A DNA stretch of 28,270 bases, taken from assembly GCA_046314755.1 (NCBI GenBank), contig JBKDBG010000010.1, positions 1 to 28,270 on the forward strand, given 5' to 3'. The position numbers and the translations under genes are program-made. Shown piece after piece: positions 15,384-26,100 of the stretch; the stretch's first letter is position 1; each line of letters begins with the position of its first letter. The stretch comes from UBA6183 sp046314755. Its GTDB lineage: Bacteria; Bacteroidota; Bacteroidia; UKL13-3. Below the pieces are notes generated by a model. That model did no database searches. It was given only the letters and a program-made list of their open reading frames with translations, and had not been told where the DNA came from.

Positions 15384-16982
15384 TTGACTACTAACAATAT
15401 CAGTTTATCGAAAAGCAGGTTGTTTGATCAAATCATCCTTGATTATATCAGCAATGATGAGAAAATACGCTCGTTTTATGCTTACGAACAACATATTGAT
15501 TCATTTAAAGAAGCAATAAAAAATAAACGCTTCGATGCAAGTCAACGTAATCTATTGGTACATGCGTTACATCATCAATACAAAAATCACGGTATTGATT
15601 TAACCACAAAACATTTAACCTACAAACAAATAAATGCATTAGCGGATAATAATACCTTCACCGTTACAACCGGTCATCAGCTTTGTATCTATACCGGACC
15701 GCTTTATTTTATTTATAAAATTATCACCACTATTAAGCTCTCTCAAAACCTAAAAGATAAATACCCGGAAAATCATTTTGTGCCTGTTTTTTGGATGGCC
15801 TCTGAGGATCATGATTTTGAAGAAATTAATCACATTTATGTGAAAGGTGAAAAACGGATATGGAATTATTCAAACAACAATCAACCAGTCGGTCGCTTAG
15901 GTACTGAAGGAATCGCTGAATTAATTGAACCTCTAAAGGAATTTTGCTCTCATCCCTCAATGATAAAACAGCTGGATGAATTGGCTAACATTTATGCTCA
16001 AAGTAATGCATTAGCAGAGGCTACTCGCAAAATTATTCATCACTTATTTCACGAGTATGGATTAATTGTAATTGATGGGGATGATACTAATTTGAAGGAA
16101 CAAACCATCCCCCTCATCAAAAATGATGTATTTAATCAAATCAACCATCAAGTCATCACTCAGACTAATTTAAAACTCAAGCAAAATTATAAAACCCAAG
16201 TGAATGGAAGAGCCATTAATTATTTTTATTTGAGTGATAAAGGAAGAAATCTTATCAAAAAAAATCAAAATGAGTTTCTTGTTGAGAACACCAGTATTAA
16301 ATTCAATCAAGACACCCTGAATAATGAAATTGAAAAACACCCGGACAGATTTAGTCCGAATGTGATTTTAAGACCCATTTACCAAGAGCAAATCTTACCC
16401 AATTTAGCCTACATAGGCGGCCCGGGAGAAATTGCCTATTGGTTACAATTAAAGGATGTATTTGAAGCAAATGCTACACCCTTCCCTGTATTATGGCTTA
16501 GAGATTTCAGATTAATTATTCATGAATCTGCCATAAACAAATTACAAAAAATGCAGTTGGAAATTTCGGATTTGTATGAAGACGAATTGGCAGTAAACAG
16601 AAAACTGGTAGCGCTAAATAATGATGGTGGACAAGAAGCCTTGATTGAACAAATTGAACATCTGCTGCAAAAGCTCGTTGATATTTCTCAAAAAACCGAT
16701 AACAAATTAAGCAGCGAATTAATAAATACCAAAATCGAGTTAAGAGACAGATTAAAAAAAATCAATCAGAAATTAGATCAACAACAACGATTAAAAGTTG
16801 AAAGTACATTAAACAAATTCATAGGTATTAAGGCTGAATACTTCAGAGGTAAAATCATGCAAGAGCGATTTGAAAATTTATTAAGTTTTGCTGTTCATTA
16901 TGAAATCGATGGCATGATTCAATTGCTGATGCGGGAACCTTTTATGATTAGGCCTGAAATAAGAACTACAATTATTCAATAA
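15384..16982 (+). CDS. bshC: Bacillithiol biosynthesis cysteine-adding enzyme BshC
   Basis: BshC is thought to join cysteine to glucosaminyl-malate in the last step of bacillithiol synthesis. The 532-residue protein fits the family in length and motifs: TTGHQLCIYTGPLYFIYK (about 94-111), PVFWMASEDHDFEEINH (about 133-149), ILRPIYQEQILPNLAYIGG and PFPVLWLRDF. A long coiled coil near 440-495 (ELRDRLKKINQKLDQQQRL) is also characteristic. The start is TTG, 11 nt after rimO. The bshA and bshB partners are not here, which is common since the genes are often dispersed. It implies that this organism makes bacillithiol as a low-molecular-weight thiol. Confidence 0.92.
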   Translation: MTTNNISLSKSRLFDQIILDYISNDEKIRSFYAYEQHIDSFKEAIKNKRFDASQRNLLVHALHHQYKNHGIDLTTKHLTYKQINALADNNTFTVTTGHQLCIYTGPLYFIYKIITTIKLSQNLKDKYPENHFVPVFWMASEDHDFEEINHIYVKGEKRIWNYSNNNQPVGRLGTEGIAELIEPLKEFCSHPSMIKQLDELANIYAQSNALAEATRKIIHHLFHEYGLIVIDGDDTNLKEQTIPLIKNDVFNQINHQVITQTNLKLKQNYKTQVNGRAINYFYLSDKGRNLIKKNQNEFLVENTSIKFNQDTLNNEIEKHPDRFSPNVILRPIYQEQILPNLAYIGGPGEIAYWLQLKDVFEANATPFPVLWLRDFRLIIHESAINKLQKMQLEISDLYEDELAVNRKLVALNNDGGQEALIEQIEHLLQKLVDISQKTDNKLSSELINTKIELRDRLKKINQKLDQQQRLKVESTLNKFIGIKAEYFRGKIMQERFENLLSFAVHYEIDGMIQLLMREPFMIRPEIRTTIIQ

Positions 16983-17076
16983 TTACTTTAAATAAAAAGT
17001 GAGGAATAATTGAGCTATTTAGCCTTGGCATGCTGTTTTTTATGATAAATCTTATAGATTTGAAGAAATAATCATT

Positions 17077-17084
17077 TAAATTTG
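17077..17084 (+). promoter_or_regulatory. Probable -7 element before the first barrel-SPOR gene
   Basis: TAAATTTG, a full TAnnTTTG match, lies 28 nt before the ATG at 17113. The -33 region has no clean TTG at the usual distance. Confidence 0.45.
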
Positions 17085-17112
17085 ACATATCCCCGTAATA
17101 AGAAATAATACG

Positions 17113-18393
17113 ATGAAAAAACAATTGTTTGGATTGCTAGCCGCATTTTTTACTCTAAGTTCATTATGTCCATCAGAAATCTATGCTCAAAAAAAACCTA
17201 GCCGTATGGGTATTGATTTTAGAGTTGGATTACCAATGATTTTAACTTCTGCAGAACCTAAGCCGGCAGCTTATGGCGGAGCGGGATTAAGATATAACAT
17301 CAATAATGTACTGGTTACCCAATTAGATATGGACGCTGGGGCTTTAACGGGTATTGGCAACCAATCGGTGTTTATTCCTTATTTCAGAACCACATTTATC
17401 CAAGGTGGACTCAAGTTAGGTATTAATTTAAGTGCTATGGCCTCAGGAAGAGGTAATAAGAACAGATTCAATATGTTTTTGAACGGTGGAGCCAATTACA
17501 CCATGTTTTTATATGACGAAACACGCTCATTAAATGGTAATACTTATGAAAGATATTTAATTCCAAATTGGGGATTAGAGTCGAGATATTATGCAAACGA
17601 GTTTGTAGATTTCCTTGCCGGATTTACGGCAAATTATTCACCAACAACAGGTATTGATAACACTTGGAATAATAAAAGAGGGGATCAATTTTTATTTTTC
17701 TATACCGGAATTGGTATCAAACTTTTGAACGCTAAACGCACTCAACAACCAACTTGGAAACACATTGAAATTGCCTATGGTCCTAAGCCTGATGAAGAAT
17801 TTACTTCATTAGCAAAAGACGTTAAGGATAATAGCAAAAGATCTACTGATAGCATAGCAACTGTACTAAGAAAGGAAATTAAGGGTGTTGACGAGAAAGT
17901 AAATACCGTAAATATAAAAGTGGATTCAATGGATGTGAAATTAAACATGATTCTTAATCTACTTGGCGGTGGTAGTGCAAATAACAACAATACGAATTCG
18001 AAGGATACCACAAAAACCGGCAAACCCATTGCTGGCCAACCCGGAAAAATTGTTCCTGTTAATCCTCCAACCAAACCTGTAACCAACAGTGCAGAAGCAA
18101 AACAAGAGGTTAAAAAGGTAATGGTAACTCCTCAGAAAGTAAAAGAAGCGTATGCCATTGTAGTGGGGTCATTTGTTCAAGATGTAAATGCATTAAATTC
18201 AAGAGATAAATATTTAGCAAAAGGATGGGATGCACATATTTTAGGTAGTCCTGAAAGTCAGTACAGACGTATCGTAATATTTAGCAATAATTACTACGAA
18301 GCAGTTAAGATTGTTACTGAATTACGTAAAACCGAACAACCTGATGTATGGATGCTAGACATCAATACAGGAAAAGGCGTTTATATCAAATAA
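17113..18393 (+). CDS. Outer-membrane beta-barrel-like protein with C-terminal SPOR domain, 426 aa
   Basis: A signal peptide (about 1-25, ending EIYAQ) leads into a region of alternating amphipathic strands to about residue 205 (GIDFRVGLPMI, FLFFYTGIGIKLL) that looks like a small porin-type barrel. Next come a charged coiled-coil-like segment (about 232-280, VKDNSKRSTDSIATVLRKEI) and an Asn/Thr/Pro-rich linker. A SPOR domain closes the protein at about 345-426 (AYAIVVGSFVQDVNALNSRD, YRRIVIFSNNYYEAVKIV). SPOR domains bind denuded peptidoglycan, often at division sites. A role tethering outer membrane to cell wall is inferred. The tail overlaps the convergent methyltransferase gene by 8 nt. Confidence 0.85.
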   Translation: MKKQLFGLLAAFFTLSSLCPSEIYAQKKPSRMGIDFRVGLPMILTSAEPKPAAYGGAGLRYNINNVLVTQLDMDAGALTGIGNQSVFIPYFRTTFIQGGLKLGINLSAMASGRGNKNRFNMFLNGGANYTMFLYDETRSLNGNTYERYLIPNWGLESRYYANEFVDFLAGFTANYSPTTGIDNTWNNKRGDQFLFFYTGIGIKLLNAKRTQQPTWKHIEIAYGPKPDEEFTSLAKDVKDNSKRSTDSIATVLRKEIKGVDEKVNTVNIKVDSMDVKLNMILNLLGGGSANNNNTNSKDTTKTGKPIAGQPGKIVPVNPPTKPVTNSAEAKQEVKKVMVTPQKVKEAYAIVVGSFVQDVNALNSRDKYLAKGWDAHILGSPESQYRRIVIFSNNYYEAVKIVTELRKTEQPDVWMLDINTGKGVYIK

Positions 18394-18919
18394 TATGTTG
18401 ATAAAAGTGCCAGGTAACAATCCCTGCGCAAACAGATACATTTAGACTATGCTTGGTGCCGACTTGTGGAATTTCAATACATAAGTCGGCATTTTTTATC
18501 ATTTCATCCGAAACCCCATCTACTTCATTTCCTAAAATTAGGGCGTATTTCAAAGCTGAATCAGGTACAAATGATGCCAACGATATGGATTGAGTTGTTT
18601 GTTCAACACACACAATTAAATAACCATTTGCCTTTAAATACGCCAACAATTGAGCATGATTTGTAAAATACTGCCAATCAACCGACTCTGTTGCACCAAG
18701 TGCGGTTTTTAACACCTCTTTATTGGGTGGTAAAGGACTGATGCCCGCCAAAAAAACTGCCGCCAATCCAAATGAATCCGCGGTGCGAAACAGACTACCC
18801 ACATTCTGCCCGCTTCGAATATTATCAGCAACTAATATGATAGGATTTTTATCCGTTTTTTTAAACTCATCAATAGTCAATCTGTTCAGTTGTTGTAGTT
18901 TTAATTTTTCGTTTGTCAT
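18386..18919 (-). CDS. SpoU/TrmH-family RNA 2'-O-methyltransferase
   Basis: This 177-residue SPOUT enzyme has all three SpoU motifs: NIRSGQNVGSLFRTAD (motif 1, about 33-48), LILGNEVDGVSDEMI (motif 2) and CIEIPQVGTKHSLNVSVCAG (motif 3, near the C-terminus). These form the trefoil-knot SAM site and methylate a ribose 2'-OH in tRNA or rRNA. The length is that of the short form without an N-terminal substrate-binding domain, closer to TrmH/TrmL-like proteins than to RlmB. The RNA target cannot be told. It sits on the opposite strand between two barrel-SPOR genes and overlaps the first by 8 nt tail to tail. Confidence 0.9.
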   Translation of the reverse strand: MTNEKLKLQQLNRLTIDEFKKTDKNPIILVADNIRSGQNVGSLFRTADSFGLAAVFLAGISPLPPNKEVLKTALGATESVDWQYFTNHAQLLAYLKANGYLIVCVEQTTQSISLASFVPDSALKYALILGNEVDGVSDEMIKNADLCIEIPQVGTKHSLNVSVCAGIVTWHFYQHII

Positions 18920-19030
18920 AGATGTCTACAAAAGTAGTAAATCGTGCAAAAGATAAAGACCGGTTCTTTGGTTATTAAAATTCAATTAATTAAAATTGTA
19001 ATTGAAATACCTACCCGAAGAACTTGTTTA

Positions 19031-20416
19031 ATGAGAATTAATAGAGTAAATACGATAAATAAATGGATTATTGTAATGGCGCTTGCCATTATAAGCAATT
19101 CATTATATGCCCAATATAAGTATACAAGGTATAGCCTTGATATCAATGGAGGGTTAAGTTTACCTCAAACTTCCATATCAAAAAGTCCAAGTGGCTTCTC
19201 ATGGTTTTCGGAAGTCGGATTTAAATTAACAACCAGCCACTACTTATCCGGACGTTTATCATTTGGTTTAGGATCTGCTGAAGGCAGACAAACTGTTGAA
19301 ACTCCACAATTTCCACCAAATAATGTAAGTAACTATACCTCTTACAAAACAAACTACTATTATTTAACTGGTAGCGCATATTTAAACTTGGAAAGGGTAT
19401 TTGATTTGAGGTCAGAAAGACGTTTTAAAAGAACAAACCCTTATTTGGTAATCGGTGGGGGATATATGTTTCCTGATGTTAGGGTGGAAGGAATTTATGG
19501 TCAAAGAAAACGATATAACGAGAATATTCGTTTCATCACGAATAACTTCGGGTTAGAAATAAAACATTATTTATCCAATCGATTCGATTTAACATTAGGA
19601 GTTGAATACCGGATCATCCAAACTTATTATTTTGACGGTGCCTACACCGATAAAAAATATGACAACTTAATCAATGGTTATGCAGGTATTTCTTACAATA
19701 TTGGAGCGAATGCCGATAAAAAACACATGGATTGGTTCAATCTTGATAATAGAAGAGATATTATTTTTGCTCCTCAAGAAGAAGAAAAAAAGCCTGATAG
19801 TCCAATCGTAAAAAAAGAGCAACCAATTATTCCTGATACCTCTTTGGCCATTGTTGATAAACCAATCGACACACCGGAGGATACCACCAATTATGAAGGA
19901 AATGAACCGATTGTAATGGAGGAAGTGATCAAAGACTCTGCCATTACGGTTGTTACACCCAATAACCAAGAACCTATTGTTGTGGCGATTCCGGACGCTC
20001 CTAGAGCAGACTCTTTACCTGTCAAGAAAACAGGAAGGCATCCTGACCTAGCGGGAAATAAACCAATACAACAACAAATACAAACTGATACCGCAACAAA
20101 ATTGTTGGTGACAAAACAAAGTAAGCCTGCACGATCACGCTCATTTGATTCCACACATGTGGTTATAGTACCTAAAGCAAAATACAATGTGATTGTAGCT
20201 TGTTACAGAGGCACCAAATATGCATTCTTATACAGTGATTTCTTGCGCAGCAAAGGATACCAAACTCAAGTGCTCAGAAGCAATCCAAGATCGAAAATGC
20301 TTAGGGTAAGCGTTTATTTTGGTGATGATAAACAAGAAGCAAACAAAGCGCTGAGAAGGTACTTAAGAGAGTTTAAAGGCCAAGCATGGATTCATGTTTA
20401 CAACCAGCCAAACTAA
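19031..20416 (+). CDS. Outer-membrane beta-barrel-like protein with C-terminal SPOR-like domain, 461 aa
   Basis: The ATG at 19031 is chosen because a signal peptide follows (NKWIIVMALAIISNSLYAQ); the frame is open upstream to 18944, but those residues do not look like a gene start. An amphipathic strand region with Tyr/Gly-rich hairpins runs to about residue 235. A Pro/Glu/Asp-rich, probably disordered linker covers about 240-370. A SPOR-like domain ends the protein (YNVIVACYRGTKYAFLYSDF, LRVSVYFGDDKQEANKAL). The domain order matches the 17113-18393 protein, though sequence identity looks low. It is likely in the outer membrane with a periplasmic peptidoglycan-binding arm. Confidence 0.8.
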   Translation: MRINRVNTINKWIIVMALAIISNSLYAQYKYTRYSLDINGGLSLPQTSISKSPSGFSWFSEVGFKLTTSHYLSGRLSFGLGSAEGRQTVETPQFPPNNVSNYTSYKTNYYYLTGSAYLNLERVFDLRSERRFKRTNPYLVIGGGYMFPDVRVEGIYGQRKRYNENIRFITNNFGLEIKHYLSNRFDLTLGVEYRIIQTYYFDGAYTDKKYDNLINGYAGISYNIGANADKKHMDWFNLDNRRDIIFAPQEEEKKPDSPIVKKEQPIIPDTSLAIVDKPIDTPEDTTNYEGNEPIVMEEVIKDSAITVVTPNNQEPIVVAIPDAPRADSLPVKKTGRHPDLAGNKPIQQQIQTDTATKLLVTKQSKPARSRSFDSTHVVIVPKAKYNVIVACYRGTKYAFLYSDFLRSKGYQTQVLRSNPRSKMLRVSVYFGDDKQEANKALRRYLREFKGQAWIHVYNQPN

Positions 20417-20505
20417 ACCGAAACAGGCGCACTCGTTTTTATTCGATTTGTTCACAAAATGTTTACTGTAGCTAAATTCTAGTGAATAATTTGCCATATT
20501 CTTTT

Positions 20506-23100
20506 ATGGCCAAAAATACATCACAGGAAACCCCGCTCATGAAGCAATACTTTGAAATAAAAGCAAAGTATCCGGGGGCAATATTATTGTTCAGGGTTGG
20601 TGATTTTTATGAAACATTTGGCGAAGATGCCATCAAGGCTTCACAAATATTGGGCATTGTTCTCACCAAAAGAGCCAATGGAGCCGCATCGCATATAGAG
20701 TTAGCCGGTTTTCCGCATCATTCTCTAGATACTTATTTACCTAAACTTGTAAGAGCCGGTCAACGGGTGGCTATTTGCGACCAATTAGAAGATCCGAAGC
20801 TTACCAAAAAAATTGTTAAGCGAGGTGTTACAGAATTGGTGACACCGGGAGTATCCTACAATGATAAAATCTTGGATTATAAATCGAACAACTATTTGTG
20901 CGCGATATGGATTGACAAAAATCAAGCAGGTGTAGCTTTTTTAGATATCAGTACGGGTGAATTTTTATGTGGGGAAGGGAAAATTGAATACATCAATAAA
21001 TTGATTCAAGGCCTCAAACCGGCTGAAATTATATTATGTAAACAACAGCGACAAATATTTGAAGAATTAAACGCTGAGAAGTATTATACTTTTTTGTTGG
21101 ATGACTGGATTTTTACCTACGATTACACCTATGAAAAACTAATCAGGCACTTTTCAACAAGCAGCTTAAAAGGATTTGGTATTCAAGACTTGAATTTAGC
21201 AACAATTGCAGCCGGAGTTTGCTTACATTATTTAAATGAAACCCATCACAACGAAATCAGCCACATTCAACGCATTTCGAGGATTGAAGAAGATACCTAT
21301 GTTTGGCTTGATCGATTCACCATACGTAACTTAGAATTGTTGTCGCCAAATCAAGAAAATGGAAAAGCCTTGATTGATGTGTTGGATAAAACCATTACCC
21401 CAATGGGTAGCCGTTTATTAAAACGTTGGCTCGTGTTACCGTTGAAAGAAATTCAGTTTATTGAAGAAAGATTAAACACGGTTGATGCTTTTTTGAACGA
21501 AAATGGGTTATCGAATAAGTTGAATGATGAATTGAAACAGGTTCATGACATTGAGCGAATGGTTTCTAAAGTGGCAATGAATAGAATAAGTCCAAGGGAA
21601 TTGGCACAATTGAATAAATCACTCAAACATTTAATTCCAATAAAGGCATTACTATTAGCCTCACCAAGTAAAGAACTAAATAAACTTGCCAATCAAATTA
21701 ATGATTGTTCGTGGGTAATTGATACCATTGATAAAACACTTAAACCTGAACCACCTGCTTTCGCAAACAGGGGTGATATTATTCAACCGGGATTAAACGA
21801 AGAGCTAGATCAACTGAGAGCAATTGCATTTAACGGAAAAGATTATTTGGTACAGATACAAACTCGTGAACAAGAAAAAACAGGTATACCATCTCTAAAA
21901 GTAGGTTTTAATAACGTATTTGGATATTACTTAGAGGTTACAAACACACATAAACAAAAGGTTCCGGCCGAATGGATTAGAAAACAAACCTTAACTAATG
22001 GTGAACGATACATTACCGAAGAACTCAAAGAGTATGAAGAAAAAATACTCGGTGCTGAGGAAAAAATTTATGCCATTGAAGAGCGCATGTATAGCGCGTT
22101 AGTGAATAGCTTAATTGAATATGTAAATATTATTCAACATAATGCCCTAGTAGTAGGCAAGCTAGATTGTTTGCATGCATTGGCTAAGGTTGCGATTGAA
22201 AATAAATATTGCAAACCTAAGTTAAGCAGCGAAAGTATTATTCAATTAAAGGCCAGCAGGCATCCCGTTATTGAAAAGCAATTACCTTCCGATCAAACTT
22301 ATATTCCAAACGATATTTATTTAGATAAAAACCAACAGCAAATCATTATTCTTACCGGACCAAATATGTCGGGGAAATCCGCTATCCTTAGACAAACTGC
22401 ATTAGTTATAATTATGGCCCAAATTGGCTCATTTGTTCCGGCAACAGCAGCCGTGATTGGTATCACCGATAAAATATTTACAAGGGTTGGAGCCAGTGAT
22501 AACATCAGTAGTGGTGAAAGTACGTTTATGGTTGAAATGACAGAAACAGCAAGTATTCTCAACAATTTATCTGACAATAGTTTGGTATTACTCGATGAAA
22601 TCGGGCGAGGAACTAGTACTTACGATGGCATTTCCATTGCTTGGGCTATTACGGAGTTTTTAGCCAAACATCCTTGCAAACCCAAAACTCTTTTTGCAAC
22701 ACATTATCATGAGTTAAACGATTTGGAAAAACACCATACGAATATTAAAAACTACCATATTGAAATAAAAGAATCAAAAGATAAGGTTATTTTTTTACGG
22801 AAACTCGCTCCGGGAGGAACAGAACATAGTTTTGGTATTCACGTAGCTAAAATGGCTGGTGTTCCTCAATTGGTAACAAACAGAGCGCAACAAATTTTAA
22901 AAGAACTTGAATCGAACAGACAGGTTGACAAAAAAAGTAACATAGGCCCAATCTCCCCTGCTTTGCAACTTTCTATGTTTCAATTGAACGATCCGGTACT
23001 TGAACAAATTAAAACGGATTTGATGACCTTAGATATTAATACGATTTCTCCGGTAGAAGCCCTCATGAAATTACACGAAATAAAAAAATCACTAAATTAG
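20506..23100 (+). CDS. mutS: DNA mismatch repair protein MutS
   Basis: MutS recognises base mismatches and small loops and recruits MutL. The 864-residue protein is full length. The mismatch-reading Phe-x-Glu is in VGDFYETFGED (F34, E36). Connector, core, lever and clamp regions follow. The ATPase has Walker A TGPNMSGKSAILRQ (from 617), the SSGESTFMVEM signature, Walker B LLDEIGRGTSTYDG and ATHYHEL. The C-terminus contains the PVEALMKLHEIKKSL end typical of MutS1. The frame is open to a GTG at 20482, but homology and spacing favour this ATG. It is followed 24 nt later by the hybrid kinase gene. Confidence 0.96.
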   Translation: MAKNTSQETPLMKQYFEIKAKYPGAILLFRVGDFYETFGEDAIKASQILGIVLTKRANGAASHIELAGFPHHSLDTYLPKLVRAGQRVAICDQLEDPKLTKKIVKRGVTELVTPGVSYNDKILDYKSNNYLCAIWIDKNQAGVAFLDISTGEFLCGEGKIEYINKLIQGLKPAEIILCKQQRQIFEELNAEKYYTFLLDDWIFTYDYTYEKLIRHFSTSSLKGFGIQDLNLATIAAGVCLHYLNETHHNEISHIQRISRIEEDTYVWLDRFTIRNLELLSPNQENGKALIDVLDKTITPMGSRLLKRWLVLPLKEIQFIEERLNTVDAFLNENGLSNKLNDELKQVHDIERMVSKVAMNRISPRELAQLNKSLKHLIPIKALLLASPSKELNKLANQINDCSWVIDTIDKTLKPEPPAFANRGDIIQPGLNEELDQLRAIAFNGKDYLVQIQTREQEKTGIPSLKVGFNNVFGYYLEVTNTHKQKVPAEWIRKQTLTNGERYITEELKEYEEKILGAEEKIYAIEERMYSALVNSLIEYVNIIQHNALVVGKLDCLHALAKVAIENKYCKPKLSSESIIQLKASRHPVIEKQLPSDQTYIPNDIYLDKNQQQIIILTGPNMSGKSAILRQTALVIIMAQIGSFVPATAAVIGITDKIFTRVGASDNISSGESTFMVEMTETASILNNLSDNSLVLLDEIGRGTSTYDGISIAWAITEFLAKHPCKPKTLFATHYHELNDLEKHHTNIKNYHIEIKESKDKVIFLRKLAPGGTEHSFGIHVAKMAGVPQLVTNRAQQILKELESNRQVDKKSNIGPISPALQLSMFQLNDPVLEQIKTDLMTLDINTISPVEALMKLHEIKKSLN

Positions 23101-23124
23101 CCCCGTAATCCCCTAATTAACACA

Positions 23125-26100
23125 ATGATACAAAAAACAGTTCGGCTACTAATTATTTTACTCTTTCTTCCTGTTATTGGCATTGCTCAATACTCTCAAG
23201 CAACATTTAAACACTTGGGTATTGAGGATGGATTATCGCAAAGCGTTGTAAAATCGATTGTGCAAGACAAATACGGTTTTATGTGGTTTGGAACCAATGA
23301 CGGATTAAATAAATATGATGGCTACACCTTTAAAGTATTCAGAAAAAAAGAAGGATTAGGTGATGTTGTTATTCAATCTTTATTAATCGTAAATGATACC
23401 CTTTTATTCATTGGTACCAGAAATGCAGGTATAGATATTCTTAACCTAAAAACATATAAAATTGTTGGGGCAATAACAGTACAAAATGGCAACTTAAGCA
23501 GCAACTGTATTTTCAACCTTCAACTCGATAACAAAAAACAAATCTGGGCAGGGACAGAAAATGGCATTAACATTATTACACCCGATTTTAAGGTAAAAAA
23601 TAAGATCGCAACTGAGTTGAGTATTGGAAGTATTCACACCTTAAATGAGCAAGAAGCTTGGTTTACTTCCAGAATGCATGGAGTATTTCATTATAAAAAT
23701 GGTTCATTAACAAAATATACATTCCCTCAAACAGGCAATTTTAATATTAACTATTATGTATTAGTAATTGATCCGAATAAAAGAGTTTGGGTTGGAACAA
23801 GTGATGGTATCTATTATAAGAATGTACATAGTAATTCTTTCACTGAATATATTATTCCTAATCTGAGCAATATTTCATTAAAAGTCCTCCAAATTAGTTT
23901 AGATAACAGCAAAAATATTTGGATTAACTTACTAAATCATGGATTATTTTACATCAATTCCACCACGCTGAAGCATAGGATATACAAGGAGAACGATGAT
24001 AAATTGAGCTTAACTCTCAAAACTACGAATACATTATATCAAGATAAAAATGGATTGATTTGGATTGGCACAAACGGCTATGGAGTTGAGTACTTCTTAC
24101 CTGTTAACAATTTTAAAACCATTTCGAAAGACAATTCAGCCGCCTTTAAGCTTTCAGGAAAAAGCATTAGAGGTGTGAGTGGTTATTATGGCAACCCAAA
24201 TATGATTTGGGTGGCATCGTATGGCGGCCTTGATTTGGTTGACATAAACATTGGTACGATAAAATCATATTCAAAATCAAACTATGAACAAAACGGTTTA
24301 GTTGATTATTCCATTTATGAAATTAATCACATAGAGCCGAACACATTACTTGTTGGTACTGAAACAGAAGGAATATTACTGTTTAACTTAATCACTCAAA
24401 AATTCTCTCAACTAAATAGCGTCAACAGTTTTCAGTCGGTGTTTAAATTTTTTCCTGACAAAGACGGCATATGGACAGGCACGAATAAAGGGCTATACCA
24501 TTTAGATTTGAGTACCAAGCAAACTACCTTTAAGGTGAGTATTAATGATGATCCTGATAAGTTTAACATACACGACATTGATAAAATAGGTGAAGACTTA
24601 TTATTATCAACCAGCAAAGGTTTGTTTGTGTATAATAAGAAAGAAAATAAACTTAATTTATTAAAAATAAAAAGCAACGAACAGTGGGAGCCTCAGATAT
24701 ATTCAATATTTCAAAAAGATAAGCAATGGTGGATTTGTACAAGAGGCGATGGGTTAATTAAGGCTGAAATTAATCCTTCAGGCAAAAGTTACCGAATAAC
24801 CGTAAAGAAAATTTACACAACTGAAAACTTGTTGAGTAATGACGTAGTATATGCCGTATTAGCAGACAAAACCGGAACATTATGGTTCAGCTCAAACAAC
24901 GGACTATCTTCATTTAATGAAAAAACTGAAACGTTACATACATATTTCATTGATGATGGTTTGCAAGGAAACGAGTTTAATTCAAATAGCTATTATAACT
25001 CACCAAACGGCAATGTCTTCTTTGGTGGTATTTATGGATTGAGCTATTTCAATCCACAATTGTTTACTCAACGAAACACCAGCCCTATCATCTCATTCAC
25101 CTCGTTTAAAATTTTTAATCAATCAGTTGATACTGCTTTAAATATTAATGAACTATCAAGCATTCAAATTCCATATTCCGAAAATGTGCTTACGTTTTCA
25201 TTCTCCACTGCAGATTATTTATCAAAGAAAAGAATAAAATATGCCTACAAGTTGCACGGATTTAACGATGACTTTATCCAACTCGGAAATAACAATACAG
25301 TTACTTTTACCAACCTTAATCCTGGAGAATACCTCCTTCAAATAATTGCAACGAATGGGGATGGAGTCTGGGGCCAAAAAGGTCGCGCAATTAAATTAGT
25401 AATTGTGCCTCCGTTTTGGCTTACCATATGGTTTTACGTATACTTAGGTATTTTAATCATCATTATTGTTTATTTAATTATTGTTTACAGAACCAGAAAA
25501 ATAAAGCAAATTAACGAGCGACTTGAAAAGGAGGTTAGTAAACGAACGCAGGAATTATCGGAGAAAAATAAATTGCTGGCTGATGCGAAAGATTATGCAG
25601 TTAAATCGGCAAATGCCAAAGTAGAATTTTTAGCTACGATGAGCCATGAAATTAGAACCCCCATGAACGGAGTGGTTGGTATGATTAGCTTATTGGAGAA
25701 TTCTAATTTATCAGAAGAACAAAGAACGTATATTGATGTAATCAGAAATTCAACAGATAATTTAATTCAAATTGTAAACGATATTCTTGACTTTTCTAAA
25801 ATTGATTCGGGTAAATTAGAATTGCATTTTGAGAAAGTACATCTGCATAGGTTAGTTGATAATTGCATGGAACTTTTTTCGGGAAAAGCATTTGAAAAAA
25901 ATATTGAGCTTGTCAGTTTTATTGACAATCGAATTCCGGAATACATTATTACAGATCAAACAAGGTTAAAACAAATATTATTTAACCTGATTGGCAATGC
26001 AGTTAAGTTTACTCCAAGCGGACATATTTTATTAATGGTAAAAACTGATAATGAGAACAACTTGGTTTTTTCGGTTACAGATAGCGGCATTGGTATTGCT

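Noticed and set aside
17047..17061. AAATCT/AGATTT inverted repeat as a bshC terminator
   Set aside because: Short, AT-only-rich stem with no T tract.
20482..20505. GTG start eight codons before the mutS ATG
   Set aside because: The ATG at 20506 gives the normal MutS N-terminus; no ribosome-site evidence for the GTG.
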